DNA from: Chitinophagales bacterium
GTDB taxonomy: Bacteria > Bacteroidota > Bacteroidia > Chitinophagales > Saprospiraceae
Length of the DNA stretch: 64,000 nucleotides
Assembly (NCBI GenBank): GCA_013299105.1
Contig: JAAFJY010000001.1
Coordinates: 452,978-516,977 of the forward strand
Reading direction: 5' to 3'
Shown here: positions 1-7,828 of the stretch, one piece after another
Numbering within the stretch: the stretch's first letter is position 1
How the letters are laid out: each line of letters starts with the position of its first letter
Position numbers and translations under genes: made by a program
Notes under the pieces: model-generated
What the model saw: the letters and a program-made list of their open reading frames with translations, nothing else
The model's database searches: none
Told to the model about the DNA's origin: nothing

Positions 1-344
1 GCCAGCCCCGCAGCAAATTTGCGGCTTCTGCCACTTACCGCACGGGCAAACTCATCGGCACCCTGCGCGCCATCCGCTTTGGCGAAGTAGCCACCTGGGA
101 TGAAACCAATACCGCTTTGGATGAAGTTTTCAGCCCAAAAATAGTGACTGACGCCAGCTTGGGCTACAAGGTACACAAGTTTGTAACCGCTACCTTGGGC
201 GTGAATAACCTGTTCGACACCTACCCCGATCCCATCAAAAATGCAGGCAACCGTTCCGATAACCGCTTTGTATACAGCCGGGGCGTAACCCAGTTTGGCT
301 TTGGTGGCCGCTACTGGTTCCTGGCTGCTACTGCGAATTTTTAA
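1..344 (+). CDS. TonB-dependent receptor, C-terminal end (partial)
   Basis: The reading frame is open from base 3 to the stop at 342-344 and has no start in the window, so this is the last 113 or so residues of a longer protein. The sequence alternates short beta strands (SKFAASATYRTGKL, SLGYKV, FVTATLGVNNLFDTYPD) and ends in an aromatic-rich strand closing with F, as expected for the last strands of an outer-membrane beta barrel recognised by BAM. The phrase GVNNLFDTYPD is typical of the final part of TonB-dependent receptors. The substrate cannot be read from this fragment. A hairpin with a T-run follows 37 bases after the stop. Confidence 0.9.
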   Translation, partial: QPRSKFAASATYRTGKLIGTLRAIRFGEVATWDETNTALDEVFSPKIVTDASLGYKVHKFVTATLGVNNLFDTYPDPIKNAGNRSDNRFVYSRGVTQFGFGGRYWFLAATANF

Positions 345-380
345 GTTACTACTATCTTGAACCTGTTTGTTGTGATGTGG

Positions 381-418
381 AAAGCGGCAAGTTGACTTTG
401 GTTGGCTTGTCGCTTTTT
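381..418 (+). terminator. Putative rho-independent terminator of the receptor gene
   Basis: An 11-bp stem (381-391 pairs with 406-416, one G-U pair) with a 14-base loop is followed by a run of T at 414-418. It lies 37 bases downstream of the receptor stop codon, in the right orientation. The rest of 419-554 shows nothing I can name. Confidence 0.55.
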
Positions 419-554
419 GATTTACCCGTTCGCTTTTGGAGAGTACTTCACTGTGCTCATTATGGATCAGCGATTACTTTCAAGCTCTTCTTTAAAAAAT
501 ATCTCTTGGGAACAGAAAAGAAATAAAGTGGACATCTTTGACTTTTGATCAAGC

Positions 555-690
555 CCTTTACGTGGCAAGGTTATGGCCAAAATCATGGTCAAAATCATGC
601 TGGCAATCCGTGAAAATCAGTTTTATCCGTTTCATCCGTGTTCCCAACTAGCCTCGCACAGCGAGGCAACCAAGATGTCTAGTTTATTTA
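555..690. repeat. Diverged, internally deleted copy of the ~300-bp repeat family D
   Basis: This stretch shares blocks with the two longer copies at 35191-35508 and 58335-58632: a CATGCTGG.AATCCG block, then TTTTATCCG, then TTCCCAA followed by AGCCTCGC.CAGCG.GGCAAC. The middle part of the long copies (the TGTGAGTG-rich hairpin) is missing here. It overlaps the most upstream possible start of the Uma2 gene, which argues that the upstream codons there are not real coding sequence. Confidence 0.5.
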
Positions 691-755
691 ACCTGCGGCC
701 CTTGTCTTGTGTTGTAGTAATAAATGGATTAATTTTAGGGCTTAAAGCGAATGAC

Positions 756-1364
756 ATGTCAAGTATGGATATTTCTTCAAAAATCACAAAATTATCGCAA
801 TTGGACCCCAATGGGCAATATACCTATGGAGACTATTTGACGTGGCAATTCAAAGAACGTGTGGAACTCATTCGAGGGCGTTTGTTTAAAATGAGCCCAG
901 CACCAAGTTCAGTCCACCAAAGAATAATCAGTCGGCTTCACATCAAGTTAGGCATATTTTTATTGGGTAAAAGTTGTGAAATTATTGGTGCACCCATTGA
1001 TGTGCGTTTACCTGTAAGCTTAAAAAAAGGTAAAATAACTACCGTCCTACAACCTGATCTTTGCGTGGTGTGTAATCCTGGAATTATTGATGAAAAAGGT
1101 ATTGATGGTGCTCCAGACTTGGTCATTGAAGTACTTTCACCTGGGAACTCAAAACGCGAAATGAACGATAAATTCCAGGTTTATGAAGAAGCTGGAGTAA
1201 GTGAGTATTGGATCATTGACCCTGCATTGCAAATCGTTCTGATTTATGTATTAAATGAAGAACACAGATTTATCGGTTTGGCTCCTTTGGTGAGTGACGA
1301 TATACTGTATTCAAAGACACTTGATGGTTTTAGTATCAATTTGGGCGAAGTTTTCATCCACTAA
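756..1364 (+). CDS. Uma2 family (DUF820) endonuclease-fold protein
   Basis: A 202-residue protein of the Uma2/DUF820 family, a PD-(D/E)XK nuclease fold common in cyanobacteria and Bacteroidota. The sequence shows the family core: QPDLCVV, then APDLVIEVLSPGN followed by a lysine helix, YEEAGVSEYWIIDP near the C-terminus. The Asp of PDLV, the Glu of IEV and the downstream strand form the predicted metal site. The family's biological substrate is not established. The frame stays open upstream to 573, but that part lies over a dispersed repeat and has no family similarity, so I chose ATG 756 (765 is an alternative). It stands alone, with no partner gene. Confidence 0.85.
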   Translation: MSSMDISSKITKLSQLDPNGQYTYGDYLTWQFKERVELIRGRLFKMSPAPSSVHQRIISRLHIKLGIFLLGKSCEIIGAPIDVRLPVSLKKGKITTVLQPDLCVVCNPGIIDEKGIDGAPDLVIEVLSPGNSKREMNDKFQVYEEAGVSEYWIIDPALQIVLIYVLNEEHRFIGLAPLVSDDILYSKTLDGFSINLGEVFIH

Positions 1365-1366
1365 GG

Positions 1367-1535
1367 ACTATTAGACTTTATTTAAATTGTTATGGTCAAA
1401 ACCGGGCCTTTTTCGCCTGCTTTTCGTTTCTTTTTTGGCCCGTAGCTGGGCTACGAACCAAAAAAGAAGCCTCAATCAGTCAAAAAATTCCTCAATTTTG
1501 CCTCATAAATCTAAAATACATAAAGTCTATTATAC
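1367..1535. repeat. Repeat family F, copy 1 (terminal inverted repeats, hairpin core)
   Basis: About 169 bp bounded by inverted ends (TATTAGACTTTAT at the left, ATAAAGTCTATTA at the right). The core at 1429-1468 is a long hairpin built around CGTAGCTGGGCTACG with flanking A/T-rich arms. An inverted copy with the same core and recognisable ends occurs at 2534-2706. No open frame is conserved between the copies. Confidence 0.65.
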
Positions 1536-1592
1536 TCAACCCCTCTAGGTTTTGTGCATTTCAAAACTAATTTTCTGATGTCATGGCTCAAG

Positions 1593-1738
1593 GCAAGAAC
1601 TTATCAATTAAAAATTTCAAAAATCTCAAACCGTGCAAACGAGAACCTAGAACATGACAAATTTCTCCAGCGAGCCCCTAAATTATATGTCGTAAGTCGT
1701 ATTTCGTCTATCGTATGTCAAAAAAACATGCTGAACGA
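1593..1738. repeat. Repeat family E, copy 1
   Basis: Reverse-complement match to 57992-58125, including shared blocks GGCTCGCTGG.GAAATTTGTC, AGGTTCTCGTTTGCACGG and TTTGAGATTTTTGAAATTT (all read on the minus strand here). It contains degenerate GTCGTA/TCGTAT units. The short frames across it are not conserved and I regard it as non-coding. The left flank (1550-1590, TTTTGTGCATTTCAA.CTAA) is echoed at 26980-27010. Confidence 0.6.
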
Positions 1739-1791
1739 ACTAGGCTCACCTTGACCAATGATTTGCACAAAACCAGTCGTGGACGAGTATA

Positions 1792-2331
1792 TCAACGATC
1801 AATCTTTTCCCGAATGCTCTTCATGGCTTTCACCAAATGATCACTCACCGTACTTTTTGAAATATTCAATTTTTGAGCAATTTCATCGTAACTCAAGCCT
1901 TCTACTTTGGCCAAGCGAAAAACCTCCTGGCGTTGCAGGGGTAATTCCTTCACCGCTGCCAGTGCTTTTTGTTGGGCTTTGCTGAAAACAGCTTCAAAAG
2001 CCTGTTGTTCTACTTGCAACTCCCAGCCTTCGCTGATTTGCTGGCGCAAAGACTGCTCGCGGGCTGCTTTTTTCAAGACATCCAAAGCCTGGTTGCGGCA
2101 AATGGTGAACAGGTAAGATTGAAATGAAGTGTCGGTTTTGAGCCCCTCGCGCGCCTCCCAAATTTTCAAAAAGACGTCATGTACTACTTCTTCTGCAAGG
2201 GCTTCTGACTTGAGCAAACGCACGGCCAACTGGTACAAACCCGCATGAAAGCGCTCGTACAGTAGCCGGAAGGCCGATCGGTCTCCTGTTTTTACCTGTT
2301 CAATCAGTGTCGCTAGCTGTGGTTCTTGCAC
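1792..2331 (-). CDS. ECF RNA polymerase sigma factor, FecI-like (Bacteroidota type)
   Basis: A 179-residue sigma-70 family protein with region 2 at about residues 22-90 (FHAGLYQLAVRLLKSEALAEEVVHDVF, here shown by its LAEEVVHDVFLKIW helix) and region 4 at about 122-175 (LPLQRQEVFRLAKVEGLSY, then EIAQKLNISKSTVSDHL as the DNA-reading helix-turn-helix). Such factors in Bacteroidota normally sit beside a FecR anti-sigma gene and a TonB receptor/SusD pair and respond to outer-membrane signals. Neither lies directly next to this gene: the nearest receptor (ending at 344) is 1.4 kb away and on the other strand. The gene is bracketed by inverted copies of repeat F, so it may have been separated from its partners. 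Confidence 0.9.
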   Translation of the reverse strand: MQEPQLATLIEQVKTGDRSAFRLLYERFHAGLYQLAVRLLKSEALAEEVVHDVFLKIWEAREGLKTDTSFQSYLFTICRNQALDVLKKAAREQSLRQQISEGWELQVEQQAFEAVFSKAQQKALAAVKELPLQRQEVFRLAKVEGLSYDEIAQKLNISKSTVSDHLVKAMKSIREKIDR

Positions 2332-2533
2332 AAGTCAAGGTAATATTTATTTCAGCGAGGTTGTTACTTCAGCATTCCTCAAAAATAAGATAAAAGTCTA
2401 GTTCTCTTTTCTTTTGGTAAAAAAATGGTCATGTTGGTATCACTTGAATTTCAGCTTTAGGCTCATTTCAGGCTGACACATTAAAATGAAAATAAATTTA
2501 AATACTTAAATGCCTACCTTTGGGCACAAAGAG

Positions 2534-2706
2534 GCTATTCCTTAGACTTTGTATACACCAGATTTTTGAGTCAGAACAGTGGCGTTTTTTGGCTGATTGA
2601 GGCTTCTTTTCTAGTTCGTAGCCCAGCTACGGGCTAAAAAACAATAAGCAGGTGGGAAAGACCCTGTTATGGCCAATTAATTTAATTGTTCATAATGTCT
2701 ATTTAT
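2534..2706. repeat. Repeat family F, copy 2 (inverted relative to copy 1)
   Basis: Matches the reverse complement of 1367-1535 through the block GACTGATTGAGGCTTCTTTT (GGCTGATTGAGGCTTCTTTT here) and the hairpin core GTTCGTAGCCCAGCTACGGG, and keeps degenerate ends (TTAGACTTTGTAT and TAATGTCTATTTA). It is more diverged than copy 1 at the ends. The 200 bases between the sigma gene start and this repeat hold no gene I can support. Confidence 0.6.
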
Positions 2707-2733
2707 GAACATATGCTTAATACAGTGTTTTTT

Positions 2734-2882
2734 AGAGCATGTTTGAAATTTTTTGTTTGTCATACAACAGCTCAATTTCGACTACTCTACGATAGGAAAA
2801 TGCTCATTTTGCGCTGCATAACTCCGCTTTTCCTGCCTCGATTTGTCAAAATTTGACTCGTTTTCTTTCCAAACCTCAAATA
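2734..2882. repeat. Diverged member of the MITE-like family A
   Basis: Begins AGAGCATGTTTGAAA and carries the family A core (AAAATGCTCATTTTGCGC followed by TGCATAACTCCGCTTTT) seen in the two 161-bp copies. Its right end (TTTCCAAACCTCAAA) departs from the standard end, so this is a subfamily or a decayed copy. It is packed directly against repeat C at 2883. Confidence 0.55.
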
Positions 2883-3028
2883 CTAAGTACAGCGTTTTTT
2901 TAAGTTCTCGTAATTATCTCCCCTACTGATTGGCGGAGGTGAATCGGCAAAAGGGCTGAAATACTAGCTCTTTGATGCAAAAACTCATTTACGATGGTTT
3001 AGCGAACTTAAAAAACAAACTACTAAGT
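2883..3028. repeat. Repeat family C, copy 1 (terminal inverted repeats)
   Basis: About 146 bp with related ends: CTAAGTACAGCG then TTTTTTAAGTTCTCG at the left and GCGAACTTAAAAAACAAAC then TACTAAGTA at the right. The reverse complement is found at 58194-58340 with the same length, and a partial copy lies within 30500-30615. No conserved open frame. Confidence 0.65.
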
Positions 3029-3031
3029 ATT

Positions 3032-3170
3032 GGAGCTAAAATAAGACGGACAGCTTTATTTTTGAGGTTTAATGAAAAAAGAACACAACTTCGTTTCATC
3101 CAGTTGCTTAAACTGGTAGTGATCTTTTTTCACTAACCCAAACCTGTCCACCTTATTTTTTTACGCTCCC
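3032..3170. repeat. Repeat family B, copy 1 (terminal inverted repeats)
   Basis: About 139 bp whose ends are inverted versions of GGGAGC.TAAAATAAGGTGGAC (left GGAGCTAAAATAAGACGGAC, right GTCCACCTTATTTTTTTACGCTCCC). The reverse complement occurs at 48136-48262, sharing the block GAACACAACTTCGTTTCATC (minus strand of the other copy) and the outer ends. Non-coding. Confidence 0.65.
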
Positions 3171-3265
3171 TAAGAAGCCCCATTTTAACATTACACTTCG
3201 TCCGAACCGTGTCACGCCACAGCGTTCAAAAGGCACTATCACGGAATACGGATTGAGAACTCACC

Positions 3266-3372
3266 TAATTGAAGGCACCGAAGGCATTGCATTTTATGAT
3301 CCTTTTGCTTCTTTTGTGTTTCAAAAAATAGGCTTTCGTCATTTGCACAAAACCTTTGGTGGTTTAGTATAA
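3266..3372. repeat. Repeat family G, copy 1
   Basis: Matches the reverse complement of 38735-38831: AATTGAAG.CACCGA, then CTTTTGTGTTTCAAAAAA, then GGCTTT.GTCATTTGCACAAA (one or two differences) and CTTTGGTGGTTTA. One frame reads as 34 codons ending at 3372, but the other copy breaks that frame, so I do not call a gene. The stretch 3171-3265 shows only a motif (ACGGATTGAGAACT) that recurs at 48875. Confidence 0.5.
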
Positions 3373-3467
3373 GAGAAAGCGTATCTTGGCTATTAGAATT
3401 TATGAGTACTAATTCAAATGGTCACAAAGTCTATTGTATCACTTGATTTTCCCAAAAGCACCAGATT

Positions 3468-3701
3468 ATGAAAAGCGCCATCAACGATTGGAAGTTTGTC
3501 GTTTTGTGTTGCCTGACCTTGGGCTTGGCGCCTTATTTTCCACTTCCACATGTGGTCTCCAAGTTGGTTTGGGTACGCGACGGGGCCAAGGGCGGGGATT
3601 GGCTCGATTGGCTCGATTTATTGGTGCACGGAGTTCCTTGGCTTTTATTGGCGCGCATGGTGGCTCTATTTTGCTGGAAATTCACTTTTGGGGCAAAATA
3701 A
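3468..3701 (+). CDS. Small membrane protein of unknown function (often labelled RND transporter-like)
   Basis: A 77-residue protein with two hydrophobic segments, roughly residues 9-27 (FVVLCCLTLGLAPYF) and 52-70 (LLVHGVPWLLLARMVALFC), joined by a charged loop (DGAKGGDWLDWLDLL). I recognise the layout from short Bacteroidota proteins with a conserved WKF.....LGLAP...PH start and a DW.DLL.HG.PW centre, whose function is not known; the RND label given to them is not supported by length. ATG 3468 follows a purine-poor leader typical of this phylum. Longer overlapping frames here are in another phase and look like shadows. Confidence 0.65.
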   Translation: MKSAINDWKFVVLCCLTLGLAPYFPLPHVVSKLVWVRDGAKGGDWLDWLDLLVHGVPWLLLARMVALFCWKFTFGAK

Positions 3702-3733
3702 GGGGATTCTAAAACGAAAACGCTGATGACAAT

Positions 3734-3918
3734 AACATGTTGCAATTTTTTATTTTTCATAAACCGGCCTAATTTCGCCTTACCCTTATTAAGAAGGTCA
3801 TTAGGAAAATGCTCATGATGCGCTAAATACCTCCGTTTTCCTGCAACCCGTCGAAAGGCGGTTAGTCAAAATTTGACTCATTTTTTGACTAAACCTCCAA
3901 TATTTAAACACGCTCCCT
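3734..3918. repeat. Diverged member of the MITE-like family A, copy 5
   Basis: Carries ACATGTTGCAATTTTTTA at the left, the family core GGAAAATGCTCATGATGCGC with CTCCGTTTTCCTGC, the block AGTCAAAATTTGACTC shared with 2734-2882, and ends TTTAAACACGCTCCCT, close to the family A right end TTTAAACATCCTCT. It lies between the small membrane protein and the RNA-binding protein gene, which converge here. Confidence 0.5.
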
Positions 3919-3923
3919 AAAAC

Positions 3924-3963
3924 GCCAAACGGGCATCCGAAAAATTCCGAACGCCCGTTTGGC
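3924..3963 (-). terminator. Hairpin, putative terminator of the RRM protein gene
   Basis: Perfect 11-bp inverted repeat GCCAAACGGGC (3924-3934) and GCCCGTTTGGC (3953-3963) with an 18-base loop. It lies 67 bases beyond the stop of the minus-strand RNA-binding protein gene. Read on the minus strand it is followed by GTTTTAGGG, so the T-run is weak; it may act as a terminator or RNA 3' end stabiliser. Confidence 0.5.
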
Positions 3964-4030
3964 ATGAAAAGTAAAAACTAAGTTCTTACTGTAAAGCGAC
4001 TAAAAAATCACTTCAACATTACGGCTAAGA

Positions 4031-4903
4031 TCAATCTTCATCGTTGTTGCTGTAGTAATCCTTCTCGTAGCTGTCATCGCTCTTGTTGAAACGATCACGA
4101 TAGCTCCCGCTGTCATTGTTGCGATCACGGTAGCCACCACCGCCGCTGTTGCGATCACGGTAGCCACTGCCGCTGCTGGTGCTGTTGCGATCGCTGTAAC
4201 CGCTGCTGGTATCGTTGTTCTTGTCTTTGAAACTGTCCAGGTAGCTGCCGCTGCCGCCACCGCTGCTGTAACGGTCATTGTCGTAGCTGCTGCTGCGATC
4301 ACGGTAACCACTGCCACCGCTGTTGCGATCGCCGTAGCCTCCGCTGTTGTAACCGCCGGTGCTGCTGCTGTTGTAGCCGCCACCGCCACCGCTGTTGCGA
4401 TCACGGTAACCACCGCCACCACTGCTGTTGCGATCACGGTAACCGCCGCCACCGCCGCTGTTGCGATCACGGTAACCACCGCCGCCACCGCCGCCGTAGC
4501 CGCCACCACCGCCGCTGTTGCGATCACGGTAACCACCGCCACCGCCACCGCCGCCGTAGCCGCCACCGCCACCGCGATTGCCACCATAGCCGCCGCCGCC
4601 GCCGCCATAGCCACCACGGCCACCACCGCCGCCAAAACCGCCACGGCCGCCGCCGTCGTCTTTGCGAGGTTCTGCTTTTTTACATACGATGGTGTTGCCT
4701 TCAAATTCTTGTTCATTCAGGGCATCAAGTGCCGCTTGCGCTTCATCGTCATTGGGCATTTCTACGAAACCAAAGCCACGGGATTTACCCGTTTCGTGAT
4801 CCATGATCACTTTAGCAGAGTCCACTTCACCGAAGGCTTCAAATGCTTCTCTCAAGCTCTCACTGGTAGTCTCGAAACTGAGTTTTGCAACAAAAATGTT
4901 CAT
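4031..4903 (-). CDS. RRM-type RNA-binding protein with long glycine-rich YRDRN-repeat tail
   Basis: A 290-residue protein. Residues 1-80 form one RNA recognition motif with RNP2 (IFVAKL) and RNP1 (RGFGFVEM), giving single-stranded RNA binding. Residues 85-290 are low complexity: glycine stretches, RGG-like GGRGG and GGYGG units, and repeated GYRDRNSGGG units (six exact YRDRN plus variants such as YGDRN and YSDRN), ending in an acidic D/E/N/Y stretch. Short RRM proteins are common in Bacteroidota and cyanobacteria and often cold-induced; a tail of 200 residues is unusually long and resembles eukaryotic glycine-rich RNA-binding proteins. Expected role is RNA chaperone or post-transcriptional regulator in the cytoplasm. 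The gene stands alone. Confidence 0.92.
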   Translation of the reverse strand: MNIFVAKLSFETTSESLREAFEAFGEVDSAKVIMDHETGKSRGFGFVEMPNDDEAQAALDALNEQEFEGNTIVCKKAEPRKDDGGGRGGFGGGGGRGGYGGGGGGYGGNRGGGGGYGGGGGGGGYRDRNSGGGGGYGGGGGGGYRDRNSGGGGGYRDRNSSGGGGYRDRNSGGGGGYNSSSTGGYNSGGYGDRNSGGSGYRDRSSSYDNDRYSSGGGSGSYLDSFKDKNNDTSSGYSDRNSTSSGSGYRDRNSGGGGYRDRNNDSGSYRDRFNKSDDSYEKDYYSNNDED

Positions 4904-5188
4904 CCGAAAAGATTAAAAAATTATGGTAGAAACAAAAAAAAATACGATCCTTGAACTTTAAGTGAAGCGGAAAAGGGACTTATGCTATGTAATCCGTGAT
5001 GCGAAGTTTTTTCCGAAAATAACTGGTAAAAAAAACAACTACACAAATCAACTAAACTTAAAGGCAAACAATCTGAGCAAAGTTAGGGGGTTTTATACCA
5101 ATAATTCAAGTAGAATGTGCAAAAAGACAAAAAAAACTGCTTTAGATCAGACAATTTGCCAATTTTGAGCCGAAAAACCTTTGTTTTG

Positions 5189-7627
5189 ATGCGCATCATT
5201 GCCGGTATCCGCCGCCGAATTGCTGATTTTTACACCCTTTGGCGTTTCGCTAAGTTTGGTTTGGAGTATTTGGGCCAAACCAAAGCTTTGCTTATTGCCT
5301 TGCTGACTGCACTATTTTTCTTCCTGATTTTTTGGTGGAGCCTACCCAATACCCTCTTTGAGACACCCTTGAGCGGAGTGCTCGAAGACCAAAAAGGCAC
5401 CCTACTCTCCGCTCGAATTGCCAGCGATGGGCAGTGGCGTTTTCCGGCATCTGATAGTTTGCCTGATGCTTATGTCAAATCCCTAATCGCTTTTGAGGAT
5501 CAGCGATTTTACCATCACCAAGGGGTAGATCCCATTTCTTTGAGCCGGGCCATGATCCAAAACCTCAGCAAGGCTCGGGTAGTCAGTGGGGGCAGTACCA
5601 TTACCATGCAGGTGATTCGCCTTGCACGCCACGATCGTTCCCGCAGTATTTGGCAAAAGATGATCGAAGCTTACCTGGCTATTCGCCTCGATTTTTCGCA
5701 TCGCAAAAAAAGCATCCTTAAATTATATGCCGCCAACGCACCTTTTGGAGGCAACGTGGTAGGCTTGGAAGCCGCTTCCTGGCGCTATTTTGGCAAGGCT
5801 CCGGCCTATTTGTCTTGGGCGGAAGGGGCGCTGATGGCTATTTTGCCCAACAGCCCCGCTTTGATTCATCCTGGCCGCAATCGCAATGTATTGTTGGCCA
5901 AGCGCAATCGCTTGTTGGATAAACTGGCCAAAACCGGGGTGATCGACGCCACTACCGCCGATCTGGCCAAAGCCGAGGAATTGCCCTCCGCACCGCTGCC
6001 TTTGCCCAAAGCGGCCCCTCACTTGCTCGACCGCATGATCCGTGAAAAAGGGGCCATGCGCGTAGTGAGTTCATTGGATGTTGATTTGCAAATGCGGGTT
6101 TTGGACATTGCCCGCAGGCGGCACGATCTGCTGCGTTTTAACCAAATTCACAACTTGGCCATTTTAGTAGCCGACGTAGAGAGTGGTGCAGTTTTGGCTT
6201 ATGTAGGCAATGCACCTGAAACTGGTGCTCAACACGGCCAGGATGTAGACATCATCACCGCACCGCGCAGCACGGGCAGCATCCTCAAGCCCTTTTTATA
6301 CGGTTTGGCCATGCAGGATGGCATCATTTTGCCCCAGTCCTGGCTACCCGATGTACCCCTGACCATCAGTGGCTATCGCCCTGAAAACTTTGAGGGCGGC
6401 TATGAGGGCCTAATCGCTTCCGACGAAGCCCTGGCCCGTTCTTTGAATATACCTTTTGTCAGCCTTTTGCAACAGTACCGGGTACCCAGATTTCATTACC
6501 ATTTGCAAAAAATGGGCCTAAAAACCCTCACGCAGCATCCTGATCATTATGGACTTTCTTTGATTTTGGGCGGCGCTGAGGCCAATTTATGGGACCTCTG
6601 CGGCATGTACGCCTCGATGGCCCGCAGTTTGGGGCATTTTTGGCCCTACAACAGCCGTTATGACCCAAAGGATTGGCATCCACTAAGTTATTTACCGGTC
6701 AAAGCCAAAACCCAACGCTGGTGGGAGACTTACGATACCGAAGCCCAATACCTGAATGCGGGCAGCATTTGGGCTACCTTTGAGGCCATGCAGGAAGTAA
6801 GGCGCCCTGGCGAAGAGGGCGAATGGGAACGCTTTACCAGCAACAAGAGAGTGGCCTGGAAAACGGGAACCAGTTTTGGGTTCCGCGACGCCTGGGCCAT
6901 AGGAATTACCCCACGCTATGTGGTAGGCGTATGGGCTGGCAATGCCGACGGTGAAGGCCGACCAGGGCTGGTTGGCACCCAAGTAGCCGCGCCAATTTTG
7001 TTTGAGGTAATGGGACTTTTGCCATCAAGGGGCTGGTTCAAAGCACCTTATGACGATCTGAAACAAGTACCGATTTGTAGCAACAGTGGATTCCGAGCCA
7101 GCAAAAACTGCCCGGTCGACAGCGCATGGGTACCTAAAAAGGCGCTGAATGGACCTCTTTGTCAGTACCACCAATTGGTACACCTCGATGAATCAGGTGC
7201 TTATCAAGTGACCCAAAGCTGCAATCCTAGAGGCCAAATTCAACATGTACCCTGGCTGCAATTGCCGCCTTTGGAGGAGTATTATTTTCGGCAAAAACAT
7301 CCGGAATTTAAGGCACTACCCCCTTTTTTTCCAGGCTGTGGTGGTGCCGCGAGTGGCAATCCCATGCAGTTGATCTACCCCCGGCAAGCTGCCAAAATTT
7401 ACGTGCCCATCGACCTAGACGGTCAACGCTCCAAAACCATTTTTCAGGTGGCCCACCGCAAACCCGAAACCAAAATCTATTGGCACCTGGATGAAAGCTA
7501 TGTCGGCACTACCCAAACCTTTCACCAATTCGCTTTTGCCCCGCCGCCAGGCAAGCATGTGCTCACGCTCGTGGACGAGCAAGGCAATCGCCTGGAGCAA
7601 CGCTTTGAGATTGTATTGAAAGAATGA
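5189..7627 (+). CDS. pbpC: Penicillin-binding protein 1C (bifunctional transglycosylase/transpeptidase)
   Basis: An 812-residue class A-type penicillin-binding protein. A short cytoplasmic tail and one membrane helix (about residues 33-52) precede the GT51 transglycosylase domain, marked by the catalytic Glu in FEDQRFYHHQGVDP (E103) and by GGSTITMQ. The transpeptidase domain has SxxK at S364-ILK (STGSILKPF), SLN at about 418 and KTG at about 558 (KTGTSFGFRDAW). The C-terminal 90 residues are the BiPBP_C beta domain typical of PbpC. It polymerises and crosslinks peptidoglycan at the outer face of the inner membrane. I prefer ATG 5189 to 5117 because the residues before it are not membrane-anchor-like. 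Related proteins often pair with an alpha-2-macroglobulin gene, which may lie elsewhere. Confidence 0.93.
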   Translation: MRIIAGIRRRIADFYTLWRFAKFGLEYLGQTKALLIALLTALFFFLIFWWSLPNTLFETPLSGVLEDQKGTLLSARIASDGQWRFPASDSLPDAYVKSLIAFEDQRFYHHQGVDPISLSRAMIQNLSKARVVSGGSTITMQVIRLARHDRSRSIWQKMIEAYLAIRLDFSHRKKSILKLYAANAPFGGNVVGLEAASWRYFGKAPAYLSWAEGALMAILPNSPALIHPGRNRNVLLAKRNRLLDKLAKTGVIDATTADLAKAEELPSAPLPLPKAAPHLLDRMIREKGAMRVVSSLDVDLQMRVLDIARRRHDLLRFNQIHNLAILVADVESGAVLAYVGNAPETGAQHGQDVDIITAPRSTGSILKPFLYGLAMQDGIILPQSWLPDVPLTISGYRPENFEGGYEGLIASDEALARSLNIPFVSLLQQYRVPRFHYHLQKMGLKTLTQHPDHYGLSLILGGAEANLWDLCGMYASMARSLGHFWPYNSRYDPKDWHPLSYLPVKAKTQRWWETYDTEAQYLNAGSIWATFEAMQEVRRPGEEGEWERFTSNKRVAWKTGTSFGFRDAWAIGITPRYVVGVWAGNADGEGRPGLVGTQVAAPILFEVMGLLPSRGWFKAPYDDLKQVPICSNSGFRASKNCPVDSAWVPKKALNGPLCQYHQLVHLDESGAYQVTQSCNPRGQIQHVPWLQLPPLEEYYFRQKHPEFKALPPFFPGCGGAASGNPMQLIYPRQAAKIYVPIDLDGQRSKTIFQVAHRKPETKIYWHLDESYVGTTQTFHQFAFAPPPGKHVLTLVDEQGNRLEQRFEIVLKE

Positions 7628-7635
7628 CGTTACTT

Positions 7636-7796
7636 AGAGTGTGTTTAAAAATTTTTGCTTGGTCCAAAATGCCCCCTTTCCGCCCACTCTTCGTTACCAA
7701 AATGCTCATTATGCGCTGCATAACTCCGCTTTTGGCGCCTTGATTGGACGAAAATGTGCTCATTTTCGCCTTCAATCCTAAACTTAAACATCCTCT
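7636..7796. mobile_element. MITE-like element, family A, full-length copy 1 (161 bp)
   Basis: Ends are inverted repeats: AGAGTGTGTTTAAA at the left and the complement of AGAGGATGTTTAAG at the right. The whole unit matches 62141-62301 in the same orientation with identical length, including TTTTTGCTTGG.CCAAAA, TCGTTACCAAAATGCTCATT, ATGCGCTGCATAACTCCGCT and TTCAATCCTAAA. No transposase is encoded. It sits between the convergent pbpC and formyltransferase genes, 8 bases after the pbpC stop. A clear target duplication was not visible. Confidence 0.75.
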
Positions 7797-7828
7797 TACT
7801 CACTTTGTATTTGAGCTCAAATACTTAC

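Noticed and set aside
4000-4716. A 238-codon minus-strand frame very rich in Ala, Val and Thr
   Set aside because: It is the frame-shifted reading of the Gly/Tyr/Arg repeat region of the RRM protein; low-complexity composition follows from the GGN codon runs.
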